Positions 1 to 9,237 of a stretch of DNA of 60,000 nt are shown piece by piece. The DNA is from Apostichopus japonicus (lineage: Eukaryota; Echinodermata; Holothuroidea; Aspidochirotida; Stichopodidae): contig NC_092579.1 in the NCBI RefSeq assembly GCF_037975245.1, positions 18,227,678 through 18,287,677 of the forward strand. Reading direction: 5' to 3'. The notes under the pieces were generated by a model. It saw nothing but the letters and a program-made list of their open reading frames with translations, did no database searches and had not been told where the DNA came from. Position 1 is the first letter of the stretch, and each line of letters opens with the position of its first letter. The position numbers were made by a program, and so were the translations under genes.

Positions 1-203
1 TCATCAATTTTTTAAATTAATGTAACAGGACCTGAAAAAAAAACCTTTAGGCCCCAATCACAACCAGCAAGCCTGGACCACCTAACCAATGGGTCATATG
101 AACTCTAAAGACATATTAGAAGGGTACCATAATGCGTCTTGCCCGGTCCAAAGAGTGCTTGACCAATTAAAATGACCACTACATCATCACTTTTTAAATT
201 AAC
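1..203 (-). repeat. Left arm of inverted repeat family (~178-bp unit), cut by window edge
   Basis: This segment is, in reverse complement, one copy of the repeat found three times at ~1950-2529. Shared landmarks are GGTCCAAAGAGTGCTTGACC, GGGTCATATGAACTCTAA and AGGACCTGAAAAA, seen here in the opposite orientation. It begins at or before base 1, so its true end is unknown. With the right arm it makes a large inverted arrangement with a ~1.75 kb interior. It could be one arm of a foldback-type transposon or simply an inverted dispersed satellite fragment. Confidence 0.75.
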
Positions 204-1949
204 GTCCATCTCATGTTATGTATCGTGCGTTTTAGTGTCAACCGGTAGCATTACAAACTGTACTTTGGACCCTCAAAAAATGAAAAAAAGAGAACTCGTT
301 TTAAGTGTATTCCAATATAATGGCTGCATGACTATATATGGCCAAATTCTGTAGGAAAGTTTTTACAATTTAAGAAAGTTACCACTAAATGACTTTTGAA
401 TTCATCGATATATCAGCATATATAACATTACTTACGCAAATCACTTACAAATTTTCAGCCATATCAAAGGGGAAAATTGCAATGTGGCAGTTATTAGAAC
501 ACAATGGCATAAAGCGACAGTATCTTTTCAGGGCTGTAGCAAGGCTGTAGCAGGCTTGTAGCAGGCATGCACTGTCATAAAAGCTCACACTGAATCGGCT
601 GTACAGCCGGACAAACAATCAAAGTAATAAACCATTCCCTAGGGCTACCATGCATTAACAGCACATGCAGTAACGCTCAAACACTGAACAATATCACCTT
701 AACTCTCCTAACGTGGGTCAGAGACATTCGTAGAAGGAAAGAAGGAAAATGTGACCATTTCCGATATTTAATTCATTTGGGAACACAAATGCCAAAATGC
801 AATTAAACTATCAACATGCTGCAGATTCTTTCAGTTATCTATCACTTAAGAATTTTAATGGTTCGACGCAAGGGAGCAATCACGCATGAACTCTCAGCCT
901 TTTTAAGGTAATTCCATGGACATGGTAGGCAGTCAGTTGGTACATCGGTATCAATTAGTTCTAGCCTAATGTTCAAGCGCCCTTTTTCGAAATCTTCTAG
1001 AAAACACCCGGGTGAATCATTCAATTACAATCAGAACGCATGGTCTTTGTTCCGCTCCTTCACCTTTTTTTTTAATGAAGTATTGAGTAATAGTGAAATG
1101 GAACATCTTTGCACATAGATTGGTAAAAGTGTATCAATACTAGCTTGGTAGTAATTTTTGCATGAAAAGTAATTGGCAAAAGTAATTTTGGCATGAAAAT
1201 TTCTCTGCTGCAATCACATTTCAATCCAATCAGAGAATAAATGGGGAGGGGGGGGGGGGGTTGATATTAAGCATGTAATATTTCTTCTGACTTCTATACT
1301 TCCATAACTGACTCAGCATATAGCCTAATTTATATTTACCGAAGAATTAATACATTAAACACAAAATTTTGTAAGCTGTGATTAGAAAGTGCAATTTTGA
1401 CTTAATTTAACAAATGCAAAATTGACCTAAAATCTGGCACTTTTGTTAATCGGTTGAATTGAGTAAACATGAGTAAAATGGCTAGATTATTGAAGTTATA
1501 ATTAATATTTAGGAAAAACTGAATAAAAAGAAATTTAATAAAACCTCATACTAACTCTGGTCGATGTTTAGTTGGAATAAAATTTATGTCTGGGTAGAAC
1601 TTTTTCACTTGGAGACTATTTTACTAAATAAACTATCAAAGTAAGTTTATCTCCGCTTGACCCGAGATTGTCTTTGTCAGCTCTAGAATGTAGCAGTACA
1701 ATCTTTCATAATCTACGAAGGGGGTAACAGCGTTCACAACCACTTTCAAGGAGAGAGGCAAGAAAACTTCTCTGTTCTTTAAATCTGTGACGTGTGAACG
1801 AATAAAAGAAGTGGTTTTCATTGCGTTGTCAGTCTACAGAAATCACTTCATTCTGAGAAATGGAGTTGCGCCCCCCCCCCCAAGAGTGCGTGTGTGTTTA
1901 TCCGGAATGGGGAGGAAATTTTGTATGCTGATGATTGTAAAGCACCAAT
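204..1949. other. Intergenic interior between inverted arms, no gene seen
   Basis: AT-rich sequence with stops in all frames and only 60-odd-residue chance ORFs on either strand, none with a recognisable motif. It contains a G13 tract at 1248-1260 and a C11 tract at 1871-1881. If 1-2529 is one foldback-type element, this would be its non-coding middle. No transposase-like sequence was recognised. Confidence 0.5.
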
Positions 1950-2529
1950 TATAGCATTAAACTTGCGTGCCAAAGGTGTTGCTTTTGTTTTGTTGGTTGG
2001 CTGGTCCAAGGCGTGCTGGTTTTGATTAGGGCCTTAAGGAGTTTTTCAGGTCCTGTTACATTCATAAAGTGATGATTTATTGTAAAGTTTAAATGGCCAA
2101 GCACTCTTTGGACCGGGCAAGACGCATTATGGTACTGTTCTACATTGTCCTTAGAGTTCATATGACCCATTGGTTAGGTTGTCCAAGGGGTGCTTGTTGT
2201 AGTTGGGACCTAAAGGTTTTTCTTTCAGATCCTATTACATTCATCCAAAAATTGTTGGTCATTTTAATTGGTCAAGCACTCTTTGGACCTGGCAAGACGC
2301 ATTACGGTATCCTTCTACAATTGTCTTAAGAGTTCATATAACCCATTGGTTAGGTGGTCCAAGGCGTGCTTGTCTTGATTAGGGCATAAAGTGATTTTTC
2401 AGGTCCCGTTACATTAATTTAAGAACTGATGAAGTAGTGGTCATTTCAATTGGTCAAGAACTCTTTGGACCGGGCAAGATGCATTATCGTACCCTTGTAC
2501 ATTGTCATTACGAGTTCATATGACCCATA
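1950..2529 (+). repeat. Right arm: about three tandem ~178-bp units
   Basis: The phrase GGTCAAGCACTCTTTGGACC (with small changes) recurs at about 2095, 2270 and 2452, giving spacings of ~175 and ~182 bp. Each unit also carries a GAGTTCATATGACCCATTGG element and a TCAGGTCCTGTTACATT element. The units are head-to-tail on the + strand and are inverted relative to the copy at 1-203. Divergence between units is visible by eye, so this is not a recent expansion. Short ORFs over this stretch are by-products of the repeat. Confidence 0.75.
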
Positions 2530-3909
2530 GATAAACCTCTTTCCACGGCCAAATGTTGAACATCTTGTAAGAATGCTTTCATTTTTGCCATAGGTGTTAC
2601 GTCGATACCATGATTGTCGAATAAGTATAACTGAACAGGTAGCAGCTGTTTCTCATTCGTGAATGTCGAACGAGGAATGGGGAATAAGTATCTAACTTCA
2701 CACCGGTCTAGTTCACTAGTTTTGTAGGCAAACAACCCTACCGCAAGTATGTTCTACTACTAGTACTAGTTCATAAGTTCGCAATAAGTATGGGCATAAC
2801 ATTAGGCCTAGTCCTACGGTACTTAAACTATGCTCAAGCCTATATATTATAGTCATTAACTAGGCGTAGTACTACGGGCCTAGGCCTAGTCACATATAAC
2901 AAGGTGTAGTATCTTGATAGTAGGCTAATACCATTATCTGTAGGCTGACCGAAGTCACGTACAACCGCCTCTCCGTATGCTATCTTTTAATGAGAAGTTC
3001 TAAACATACTCAATATTAACTCCAAAGTAATGTCTACCGGTTTCAAATACATCTCTTTTCAACTAGACACCACAACTTTCCTTGTTTCATTTCGAACTGA
3101 TAATCGGCATTTAGCAACCTTACTTCCCGTCTCGTCTCATCGCGGCTATTTACCATACTTTCCAATAATAATTACTGGTACTACTTTGGACCAATTAGGA
3201 GTGCCGGTTTCAATGACGTATTTAAACATGAAAGGGGACTGGCCGACACTTTAAAACTTCAAATTCAGCGGACATTTTGTTTCTAAAGTTTCGGCTTCCT
3301 CGAAATTAGGAGACTTTTTATCTCGAAACGTCGACTGTTCATCTTGAAATATTCAATTCGATTTCATTTCAGCTGTTTGTTGATATTTTACATTTTTTTG
3401 CCAAATTTTCTTTTTTTTTTGTTCCCCATTTTTTTAAAACAAGATATTTAAAGCTACACTTACACAATGCATACGGTAATTGTTATTGTTTTATATAGGC
3501 TACATATATATGTATAGATGTAGTAGAGTCAGTTTCAGAACGTACAAGGGATAACTGGTACGTCGAGCTTCCAAGAGCTTAGGGTGTATGGTTGACCGAC
3601 TTCGATGAAAGACAAGACTAGAAAACATCCATATTAATGAGGCAGGGCACGCGACAGACGCGCTTGGCGGGAACTTCATTTCAGACTTTAGGATCGGAAG
3701 AGAAGCAGTGTAACCTTTTACAGACTAATGCGGGCTGCTTGAAGACGTGGGGTTTCTACATGAGAATCAACATGTCAGTATTGGCATAAAATGTTGGGAA
3801 TGCAGGCTGCTTTGCAGTGAAGGTGAGTAATCTTATTTAAGTTACTTTTGTTTTGGCTGAGGAATGCAAAACATCTTAACTGTAAAATAATTATAACACC
3901 AAATGCTTG
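2530..3909. other. Intergenic, no supported gene
   Basis: No recognisable coding region. A 74-codon + strand ORF at 3030-3254 has no motif, no neighbouring exon signal and no repeat support, so it is treated as chance. The stretch around 2745-2900 is rich in TAGGCCTA/CTAGTA palindromic words. A T-rich tract lies at 3390-3435. Confidence 0.5.
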
Positions 3910-3944
3910 CATAGGTGTAGGAGCCTCATTTGATTTGGGGGGGC

Positions 3945-4125
3945 TGTAACGACTTGCCCGAAAAATATAACCAAAAGTTTTCGCGCGCTCCGCGCGCGTT
4001 CCACATGTTAATATGCATATCATGTAGGCATTCATCGCTTATTACATCACATGCCAATAACATAAAATAATTTTTTGTGTTATTACCCTTCCATATTGGT
4101 TATAATTATTGGGGAAGTCGTTACA
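3945..4125. repeat. 181-bp module with ~30-bp inverted arms inside the hAT-like element
   Basis: Left arm 3945-3974 begins TGTAACGACTT; right arm 4096-4125 ends AAGTCGTTACA. The two arms are complementary at most of 30 positions, including the ATAACCAA/TTGGTTAT words at their inner ends. The centre holds a GCGCGCTCCGCGCGCG palindrome near 3982-3997. It may be a separate small MITE (a TA duplication could be hidden in TGTA/TACA) or a subterminal hairpin of the surrounding element. No clear target duplication distinguishes these. Confidence 0.6.
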
Positions 4126-4146
4126 ACAATCATAATAATAATATAA

Positions 4147-4900
4147 GTTTAACTATTGAAAAACACATTGCAAATTCTTCTTCTTTCAGTAGGTGCCAGT
4201 GGCGGAGCTAGGGGTATATTGGTCAGGGGGAGAGAATGGTCTGTAGGGGCGCTTTCGACACTATCTAAGCGGAGCACCCATTGGGTTGGCGCGGAGCGTG
4301 CAAAAAATTTTTGAGTAAAGATACTCCCTAGATCGCCGGAAATAACCCTTTCCAGGCCTAGCTAATTTGCAGATAAACGAAGAATAAATAGGTGTCATCG
4401 CCATTTGTCAGAAAATTGCACCAACAAAATGTGACAAATGTCAATAGGTATTTTAGAGCGCAATATAAAAGTCAATAATCGCGAATAAGTAGAAAGTGGT
4501 AAAAAGCTGAAAAGGGCGCCAGCAGTCCGTTTGAGTCCGTCAGGGGGGCATCCGCCCCCTCTGACTGTATGGACGCTCCTCCACTGGTAGGTGCCCGAAA
4601 AATTCTCAGCATATTGCCCAAATTTTCACCCAAAAAATTGAAAAACACACTGCAAATTATTACTCTTTCAGTAGGTGCCCAAAAAATATTCTCAGCATAT
4701 TGCTCGAATTTTCAACAAAAAATTGAAAAACACATTGCTAATTATCATTCTTTCAGTAGATGCCCGAAAAATTCTCAGCATATTGCCAAATTTTCACCAA
4801 AAAAAAAAATGAAAAACACACTGCAAATTATTATTCTTCCAGTAGGTGCCCGAAAAATTCTCAGCATATTGCCCGAATTTTCACAAAAATAATTGGTTGG
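4147..4900 (+). repeat. ~85-bp minisatellite, about four units, split by a MITE
   Basis: Units carry TTCAGTAGGTGCCCGAAAA, CTCAGCATATTGCC and TTGAAAAACACA in order. The GTAGGTGCC landmark (one unit reads GTAGATGCC) recurs near 4587, 4671, 4755 and 4845, with an additional first copy at 4189 broken by the nested element at 4197-4586. Spacing is 83-90 bp. The 107- and 97-codon open frames over this region are translated repeat and not genes. Confidence 0.85.
4197..4586. mobile_element. hAT MITE, 390 bp, nested, perfect 8-bp TSD
   Basis: Terminal inverted repeats are CAGTGGCGGAGC (left) and GCTCCTCCACTG (right), 11 of 12 complementary. They start with the CAGTG typical of hAT ends. The flanks are a perfect 8-bp direct repeat GTAGGTGC at 4189-4196 and 4587-4594. 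Removing the element and one duplicate restores an ordinary minisatellite unit, which confirms the insertion point. There is no coding capacity; it would have been mobilised by a hAT transposase elsewhere in the genome. Confidence 0.9.
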
Positions 4901-4950
4901 GGGGGCTGCAGCCCCCCCAGCCCCCCGCCTCCTATGCCTATGAATGCTTG

Positions 4951-5729
4951 TAAACAGAAGGCATACGTCAGATATCTTAAGTGCAACGTGTTTGGCCTTT
5001 ACGTAACGGTAATGCTAAGTGTGAATAGGCCCTGTTGTAGTCACAGAAGCTAGCTTGTTTTACCCGAGCTCGTTTAATATACGTATTCCTGGGTTACTGT
5101 TTGTAAAGATGCAAGGGGAGAAATATATTAGTAGAGCATATACATCCATGGTGTTTAGTCCATCTGTGTCTTGGACTCTCTTCAATCATACTTTCCCTTT
5201 GGTTTTCTTTCGAAATAATCCCAAGGTAAACTGTTGACTGTGTTGAGATGCAACATTTGTTCAACCCAAATTTATACAAAAACCATCATTTATACAAACA
5301 TGACAAATGTAATAATTAATGGCCAATACAAGAACAATGAATCTCAAGTGGCTCTATGATGTCATATATGTAAACTTGATTAGTTATCTAGCCTTGTGTG
5401 TAAAGAAGCATTAAATCTGTATCATATCTCCCAAATGAAATGAGATATTTGCTTACAGTATATGTTTGGAGAAGTAATGCTTTGCATTTATCACATGAAC
5501 CAAGAATGATTTTAGGATTATTGCCTTCTTTTAAAAGAGTAGTGCAAACTCTAGCTAGGCTGCTCTACTATTAATTGATGTTCTTAGATACCATTCATAT
5601 TAAAGACAAGAAAAAAATGTTATCTTTCACCATACTTGTTCGTGCGGTTAAGTAGGCTATACGTCTATATATGTTATGACATGACCAAATTTTAAGTTAC
5701 TGTTGATTAATCTAGTCAAAGTAACCTAT
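4951..5729. other. Intergenic, no supported gene
   Basis: Moderately AT-rich DNA. Two overlapping 60-codon ORFs on opposite strands near 5055-5279 lack motifs and are judged chance. No repeats, TIRs or RNA gene features were recognised. Confidence 0.5.
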
Positions 5730-5736
5730 GAACACA

Positions 5737-6886
5737 GAGGGATGTGCCCAGGATTTCCTGAGTGCCGGGTATACTGATCGCCGTCCTGGGGGAGGGTCTT
5801 AGGGGAGGGGTGTTTTTTGGATTTATGAAGGTGCTCACATGCCAAATAATGGCACTTGTTTAGCTTTTTCAGCATACACAAGTACTAGTTTTGCTAACAA
5901 TTTACATTTTTTTTTTTTTTCAATTTATGTTGAATATATTGTTAACAATGTCGGGATTTTAGATGAAAATAGTGCTGGGCGGGATTCACGATTTTTAAGA
6001 CAGTGCTGGGCGGTAATTTTTAGTGCTGGGCGGGGCTCAGATGCCAAATACCCTGGCCCTTGCGTAGCTTTTTCAGCACACACAAGTACTAGTTTTGCTA
6101 ACAATTTACATTTTTTTATTTTATTTTTCAATTTATGTTGAATGTATTGTTAACAATGTCAGTATTTTAGATGAAAATAGTGCTGGGCGGGATTCACAAT
6201 TTTTAAGACAGTGCTGGGCGGTAAATTTTAGTGCTGGGCGGGGCTCAGATGCCAAATACTGTCAATTGTATAGCTTGCACATACAAGTACTAGTTTTGCT
6301 AACAATTTACATTTTTTTTTTAAATTTCAATTTATGTTGAATATATTGTTAATAATGACGGGATTTTAGATGAAAATAGTGCTGGGCGGGATTCACGATT
6401 TTTAAGACAGTGCTGGGTGGTAATTTTTAGTGCTGGGCGGGGCTCAGATGCCAAATACCCTGGCCCTTGCGTAGCTTTTTCAGCACACACAAGTACTAGT
6501 TTTGCTAACAATCTACATTTTTCAATATATTTTCAATATATGTTGAATATATTGTTAACAGTGTCGGGATTTTAGATGAAAATAGTGCTGGGCGGGATTC
6601 ACGATTTTTAAGACAGTGCTGGGCGTTAATTTTTAGTGCTGGGCGAGGCTCAGATGCCAAATACCCTGGCCCTTGTGTAGCTTTTTCAGCACACACAAGT
6701 ACTAGTTTTGCTAACAATTTACATTTTTTTATTTTATTTTTCAATTTATGTTGAATATATTGTTAACAATGTCAGGATTTTAGATGAAAATAGTGCTGGG
6801 TGGGATTCACGATTTTTAAGACAGTGCTGGGCGGTAATTTTTAGTGCTGGGCGGGGCTCAGTGCCGCCCAGCGAGGGCACAGCCCT
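5737..6886. mobile_element. Candidate hAT-like non-autonomous element, 1,150 bp, filled with tandem repeats
   Basis: Left terminus AGGGATGTGCCC (5738-5749) and right terminus GGGCACAGCCCT (6875-6886) are complementary at 11 of 12 positions. GAACACA occurs immediately outside each end (5730-5736 and 6887-6893), extending to GAACACAG versus GAACACAT, so 7 of 8 bases match. The geometry fits an 8-bp-TSD hAT element with one substitution in the duplication. The interior is almost wholly a ~205-bp tandem repeat and carries no transposase. Confidence 0.65.
5838..6860 (+). repeat. ~205-bp tandem repeat, five units
   Basis: The word ATGCCAAAT begins units at 5839, 6041, 6249, 6448 and 6654, giving spacings of 199-208 bp. 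Each unit has a GTTTTGCTAACAAT segment, a T-rich tract of variable length, and three short GTGCTGGGCGG sub-repeats. Length variation between units sits mainly in the T-rich tract. Several 60-100-codon ORFs on both strands here are repeat artefacts. Confidence 0.9.
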
Positions 6887-6893
6887 GAACACA

Positions 6894-7486
6894 TAAAGGT
6901 GCCGTCAAATGTTAAGATCTTTTTCTGGATAATTGCTGCAAAATGTTGAACTGATCGCATTCTGATGGAAGCGTCATCAAAAATGTTGTTGAATAGGCCT
7001 ATGTTGAATGGAGATCATCACTTTTTGCTGCAAATTGTGGAAATAATGAGTTTCTGACGTGAGCATAAGTTGTCTTTTTGTTTCCAAATGTTGCAATGAG
7101 TGACAATTGTTAGTAATTTTGTAGGAAAAGTTGAAATTCCTCACTTATTACATTAAAGAAATTTCTCATTTTGTTGCAAAATGTCAATATATATCCATGA
7201 AGATGAAAATTTTGACGATACGTTCTTAAACGTTTCTTATTTTATGGGACTTTCTTTCTTAGATACGTTTGCTGGGACCAGGAAACCTACAAGGATTGCA
7301 ATTTAAATTTAAGGTATACTCGAAACAAAATTAAGGAGAAACTTAACGTACAATTCTACTGGTTTGCTTCTAGAACGATGACAATGCGGACGAGGACCAA
7401 GACGAAAGATCGACGGAAGAACAAAAGGAACCAGGTTATGAACTACACAGAAGTAGAACAAACAACGGTGTAGTAGTGGTATCATT
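6894..7486. other. Intergenic stretch upstream of the PLE; two exon-like segments of doubtful status
   Basis: Mostly unremarkable AT-rich DNA. Two short segments have splice-like borders. One is 7263-7313, preceded by a pyrimidine tract ending TTTCTTAG and followed by AAG|GTATAC. The other is 7374-7434, preceded by TTTGCTTCTAG and followed by CCAG|GTTATG, and it reads as an acidic peptide rich in Asp and Glu. The gap between them is 60 bp. This is suggestive only; nothing identifies a gene. Confidence 0.25.
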
Positions 7487-7504
7487 TATATATATATATA
7501 TATA
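7487..7504. repeat. (TA)n microsatellite at the PLE 5' edge
   Basis: A run of about nine TA dinucleotides lies directly before the first sequence recognisable as PLE coding. Penelope-like elements are commonly 5'-truncated on insertion, and an AT dinucleotide tract is a plausible insertion site. An open frame happens to run through the tract from the stop at 7454-7456. Confidence 0.8.
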
Positions 7505-7510
7505 AATTCT

Positions 7511-8284
7511 CAATTCTACACAGAGGAAGCTAACAGACTACTCGGCAACCCTCAACACTACAAACTCCTAGATTCTGATCCTACTCAAGAAATCACACAA
7601 AACGTGAAAAGAGTCATCCAAAAGATAGTCTTTAACGGTTCCATTGACCGCAAGTTAGGCCAAAACCTCCTGGAAAACTACCCAAAACCTGGTCGCTTTT
7701 ATTTTCTGCCTAAAATTCACAAAGAAGGCAATCCCGGGAGGCCCATAAAATTGGGTAATGGCACAGCGACTGAAAAAATTTCCAAATTCGTGGATCTCCT
7801 CATCCAACCTCTCGTTTCGGCCCTACCGTCCTATGTGCAGGACACTACGGATTTCATCCGGAAAATTGGGGAAATAAAAAATCTTCCCTTATCTTCTCTG
7901 TTAGTTTCCTTGGATGTGTCTTCGTCATACACAAATATCCCTAACGAAGAGCGCATTTCGGCCTGCACAAAAGCATTCAAACCGAAACGTGGCAAAACCC
8001 CCACGAAGAAAGAATTGGCCGAATTAATGCAACTTATCTTGACCAACAATAATCTGGTATTTGGCAACAAACACTACCTCCAAATTCATGGCACCACAAT
8101 GGGTACCAAAATGGCACCGTCTTTTGCCAACATCTTTATGGGAAACCTCGAGAAAGAATTTTTATCTCGACAAAACTTGAAACCACACACGTGGTTACGT
8201 TACATTGACGATATCTTTATGATATGGACCCATGGTGAGGCAAATCTAAAACTCGTTTCATCACACTATCAAATTCATTGCTGA
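7511..8284 (+). pseudogene. PLE copy 1: reverse transcriptase core
   Basis: The frame is open from 7457 (after a TAG at 7454-7456) to the TGA at 8282-8284. A GTG at 7604 is not a real start, since homology continues upstream through HYKLLDSDPT at about 7556-7585. Numbering residues from 7604: FYFLPKIHK at 32-40 and PGRPI at 44-48 form the PLE-typical fingers motif. LDVSSSYTNIP at 103-113 is motif A with catalytic Asp104. MGTKMAP at 166-172 is motif B. YIDD at 200-203 is motif C with the two catalytic aspartates. All catalytic residues are intact. After LKL at ~8252 the frame is lost: the next conserved piece, FHHTIKF at 8256, is in another frame. This implies a small deletion of the stretch that normally lies between. 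Confidence 0.93.
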
Positions 8285-8431
8285 TTTTTCTGGACATGGC
8301 GTTCACTTTCTGGACACCACCCTGACCCTACAAAATGGTTCACTCAAAACAGACTTGTTCAATAAACCCACGAACAAGCACAACTACCTCTTACCAAGCA
8401 GTTGCCATCCACGTCACTGTACCAGAAATAT
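8256..8431 (+). pseudogene. PLE copy 1: end of RT palm, shifted frame
   Basis: Read from 8256, this gives FHHTIKF, DFSGHGVHFLD, LFNKPTNKHNYL and CHPRHCTRNIP, the well-known PLE series after the YIDD motif. The frame ends uselessly after CTRNIP. The next conserved piece (SDFDSRTKELSQHLLNR) follows at about 8432 in a different frame, and the residues PLEs usually have between the two are missing. This is a second small deletion. Confidence 0.88.
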
Positions 8432-8683
8432 TCCGATTTTGATTCACGCACTAAAGAACTGTCACAACACCTCCTAAATAGACAGTATTTTCGGGGTACT
8501 ATTGAAAATGCCATCAAAAATGCTAAAAGCAAACCCCGTACCGAAACATTGACGTACAAAACTCGTCAAACCAGTTCCAAAAGGGTACCATTGGTTACTG
8601 AATTCCACCCTGGTCTCCCACCACTGGCTAATATTCTGGCATTCAGAAGAATTTTCACCTACTTCAAGGCACCGAATGCCTGA
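8402..8683 (+). pseudogene. PLE copy 1: thumb-like region
   Basis: The informative part begins at about 8432 with SDFDSRTKELSQHLLNRQYF and ends near 8640 with PPLANILA. It matches the region between RT and EN in PLEs, which binds template and primer in this protein class. Near 8641 the frame slips again: QKNFHLLQGTECLKSVFP continues in frame 1. The apparent stop at 8681-8683 belongs to the wrong frame. The first residues in this frame, before 8432, are not PLE sequence. Confidence 0.85.
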
Positions 8684-8700
8684 AATCAGTATTCCCATAA

Positions 8701-9237
8701 TTACCTGTCATCGCTTTTAAAAGACCCAGCAACCTACAGGATATCTTAGTTCGGGCATCCTTTCGGGATGACACCCCATTAGGGGAGAGCAAAACAGAAA
8801 CTACAGGATCATCGCCCTGTACACAAAATTGCAAAACGTGCTTACTTGTCGATTCGGCCGGGGCCTTCCAGAGCAACCAAACCAAACGCACGTTCCAAAT
8901 TCGGCACAAAATTAACTGCCTATCCAAAAGTGTCATTTACCTCATCTACTGCAATATTTGTAACTTACAATGCACTGGAGAGTCAGAAAACACTCTTAGA
9001 ATGAGAATGACACAACATAGATCGGCGATCAAAACAAAAAAGATCTACCAACGTGTTGCAAATCACTTCAGTCTCCAAAATCATTCAATTGAGAATTTGC
9101 GTGTTATTGCCATTGACCAGAACGATTCTTGGACAGATAAATCTAGGAAAGCGAAAGAAAATTTTGCCACGAGCAAAAGAGTAATAACGTTTGTGTATTT
9201 GTATTGCAATGATTTAAATATTTATATGCCAATTTGA
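8701..9237 (+). pseudogene. PLE copy 1: linker and GIY-YIG endonuclease with damaged YIG motif
   Basis: After the TAA at 8698-8700 the frame reads LPVIAFKRPSNLQDILVRA (the PLE linker), then CTQNCKTC (a cysteine cluster as in PLE zinc-binding linkers), then KINCLSKSVIYLIYC (the GIY part, YLIYC). The YIG part reads LQCTGES where copy 2 has LRYIGES, so the Tyr and Ile are replaced. LRMRMTQHRSAI follows with the conserved Arg. Nicking of target DNA by this domain would normally prime reverse transcription. The tail after RKAKENF (9162 onward) is the start of the satellite A monomer, and the frame closes at TGA 9235-9237. Confidence 0.9.

Larger units (their letters stand above)
3910..4942. mobile_element. 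hAT-like non-autonomous DNA transposon, 1,033 bp, with perfect 8-bp TSD
   Basis: The element is bounded by terminal inverted repeats: CATAGGTGTAGGAG at the left end and CTCCTATGCCTATG at the right (12 of 14 positions complementary). It is flanked by a perfect 8-bp direct repeat AATGCTTG at 3902-3909 and 4943-4950. An 8-bp target duplication is the hallmark of the hAT superfamily, although the CATAGG terminus is not the commonest hAT start. No transposase is encoded. The interior consists of a short inverted-repeat module (3945-4125), a ~85-bp minisatellite and a nested MITE. Without the nested MITE and its duplicated target it would be about 635 bp. Confidence 0.85.
7505..9237 (+). pseudogene. 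Penelope-like retroelement, copy 1 (RT + GIY-YIG endonuclease), 5'-truncated and broken
   Basis: Penelope-like elements (PLEs) encode a telomerase-related reverse transcriptase followed by a GIY-YIG endonuclease. Here the reading order is RT fingers and palm (7511-8281), end of palm (8256-8430), thumb-like region (~8432-8640), linker and EN (~8641-9237). These sit in frames 2, 0, 2 and 1, so at least three frameshifts break the protein. A TAA at 8698-8700 interrupts the linker where copy 2 has GAA. No methionine or 5' region is present: homology starts just after the TA tract with FYTEEANRLLG, typical of the region before the PLE RT core. The last ~25 codons overlap the first satellite A monomer. 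It is a dead copy; classification as a PLE is secure. Confidence 0.93.

Noticed and set aside
2420-2460. Hammerhead ribozyme (CTGATGA word), as found in some PLE terminal repeats
   Set aside because: The required downstream GAAA core and closing stems are not apparent, and it lies in an unrelated repeat; no CTGATGAG-type core was noticed in the PLE or satellites by eye.
3030-3254. 74-codon + strand ORF
   Set aside because: No recognisable motif, no splice context and no repeat of the frame; compatible with chance.
4569-5053. 107- and 97-codon ORFs as coding sequence
   Set aside because: Both translate the ~85-bp minisatellite and the end of a transposon.
5839-6896. Several 60-100-codon ORFs as small proteins
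   Set aside because: They follow the ~205-bp repeat and appear on both strands.
7604-7606. GTG at 7604 and TTG at 10854 as translation starts
   Set aside because: PLE homology continues upstream of both, so these are internal codons at which an open stretch happens to be opened.
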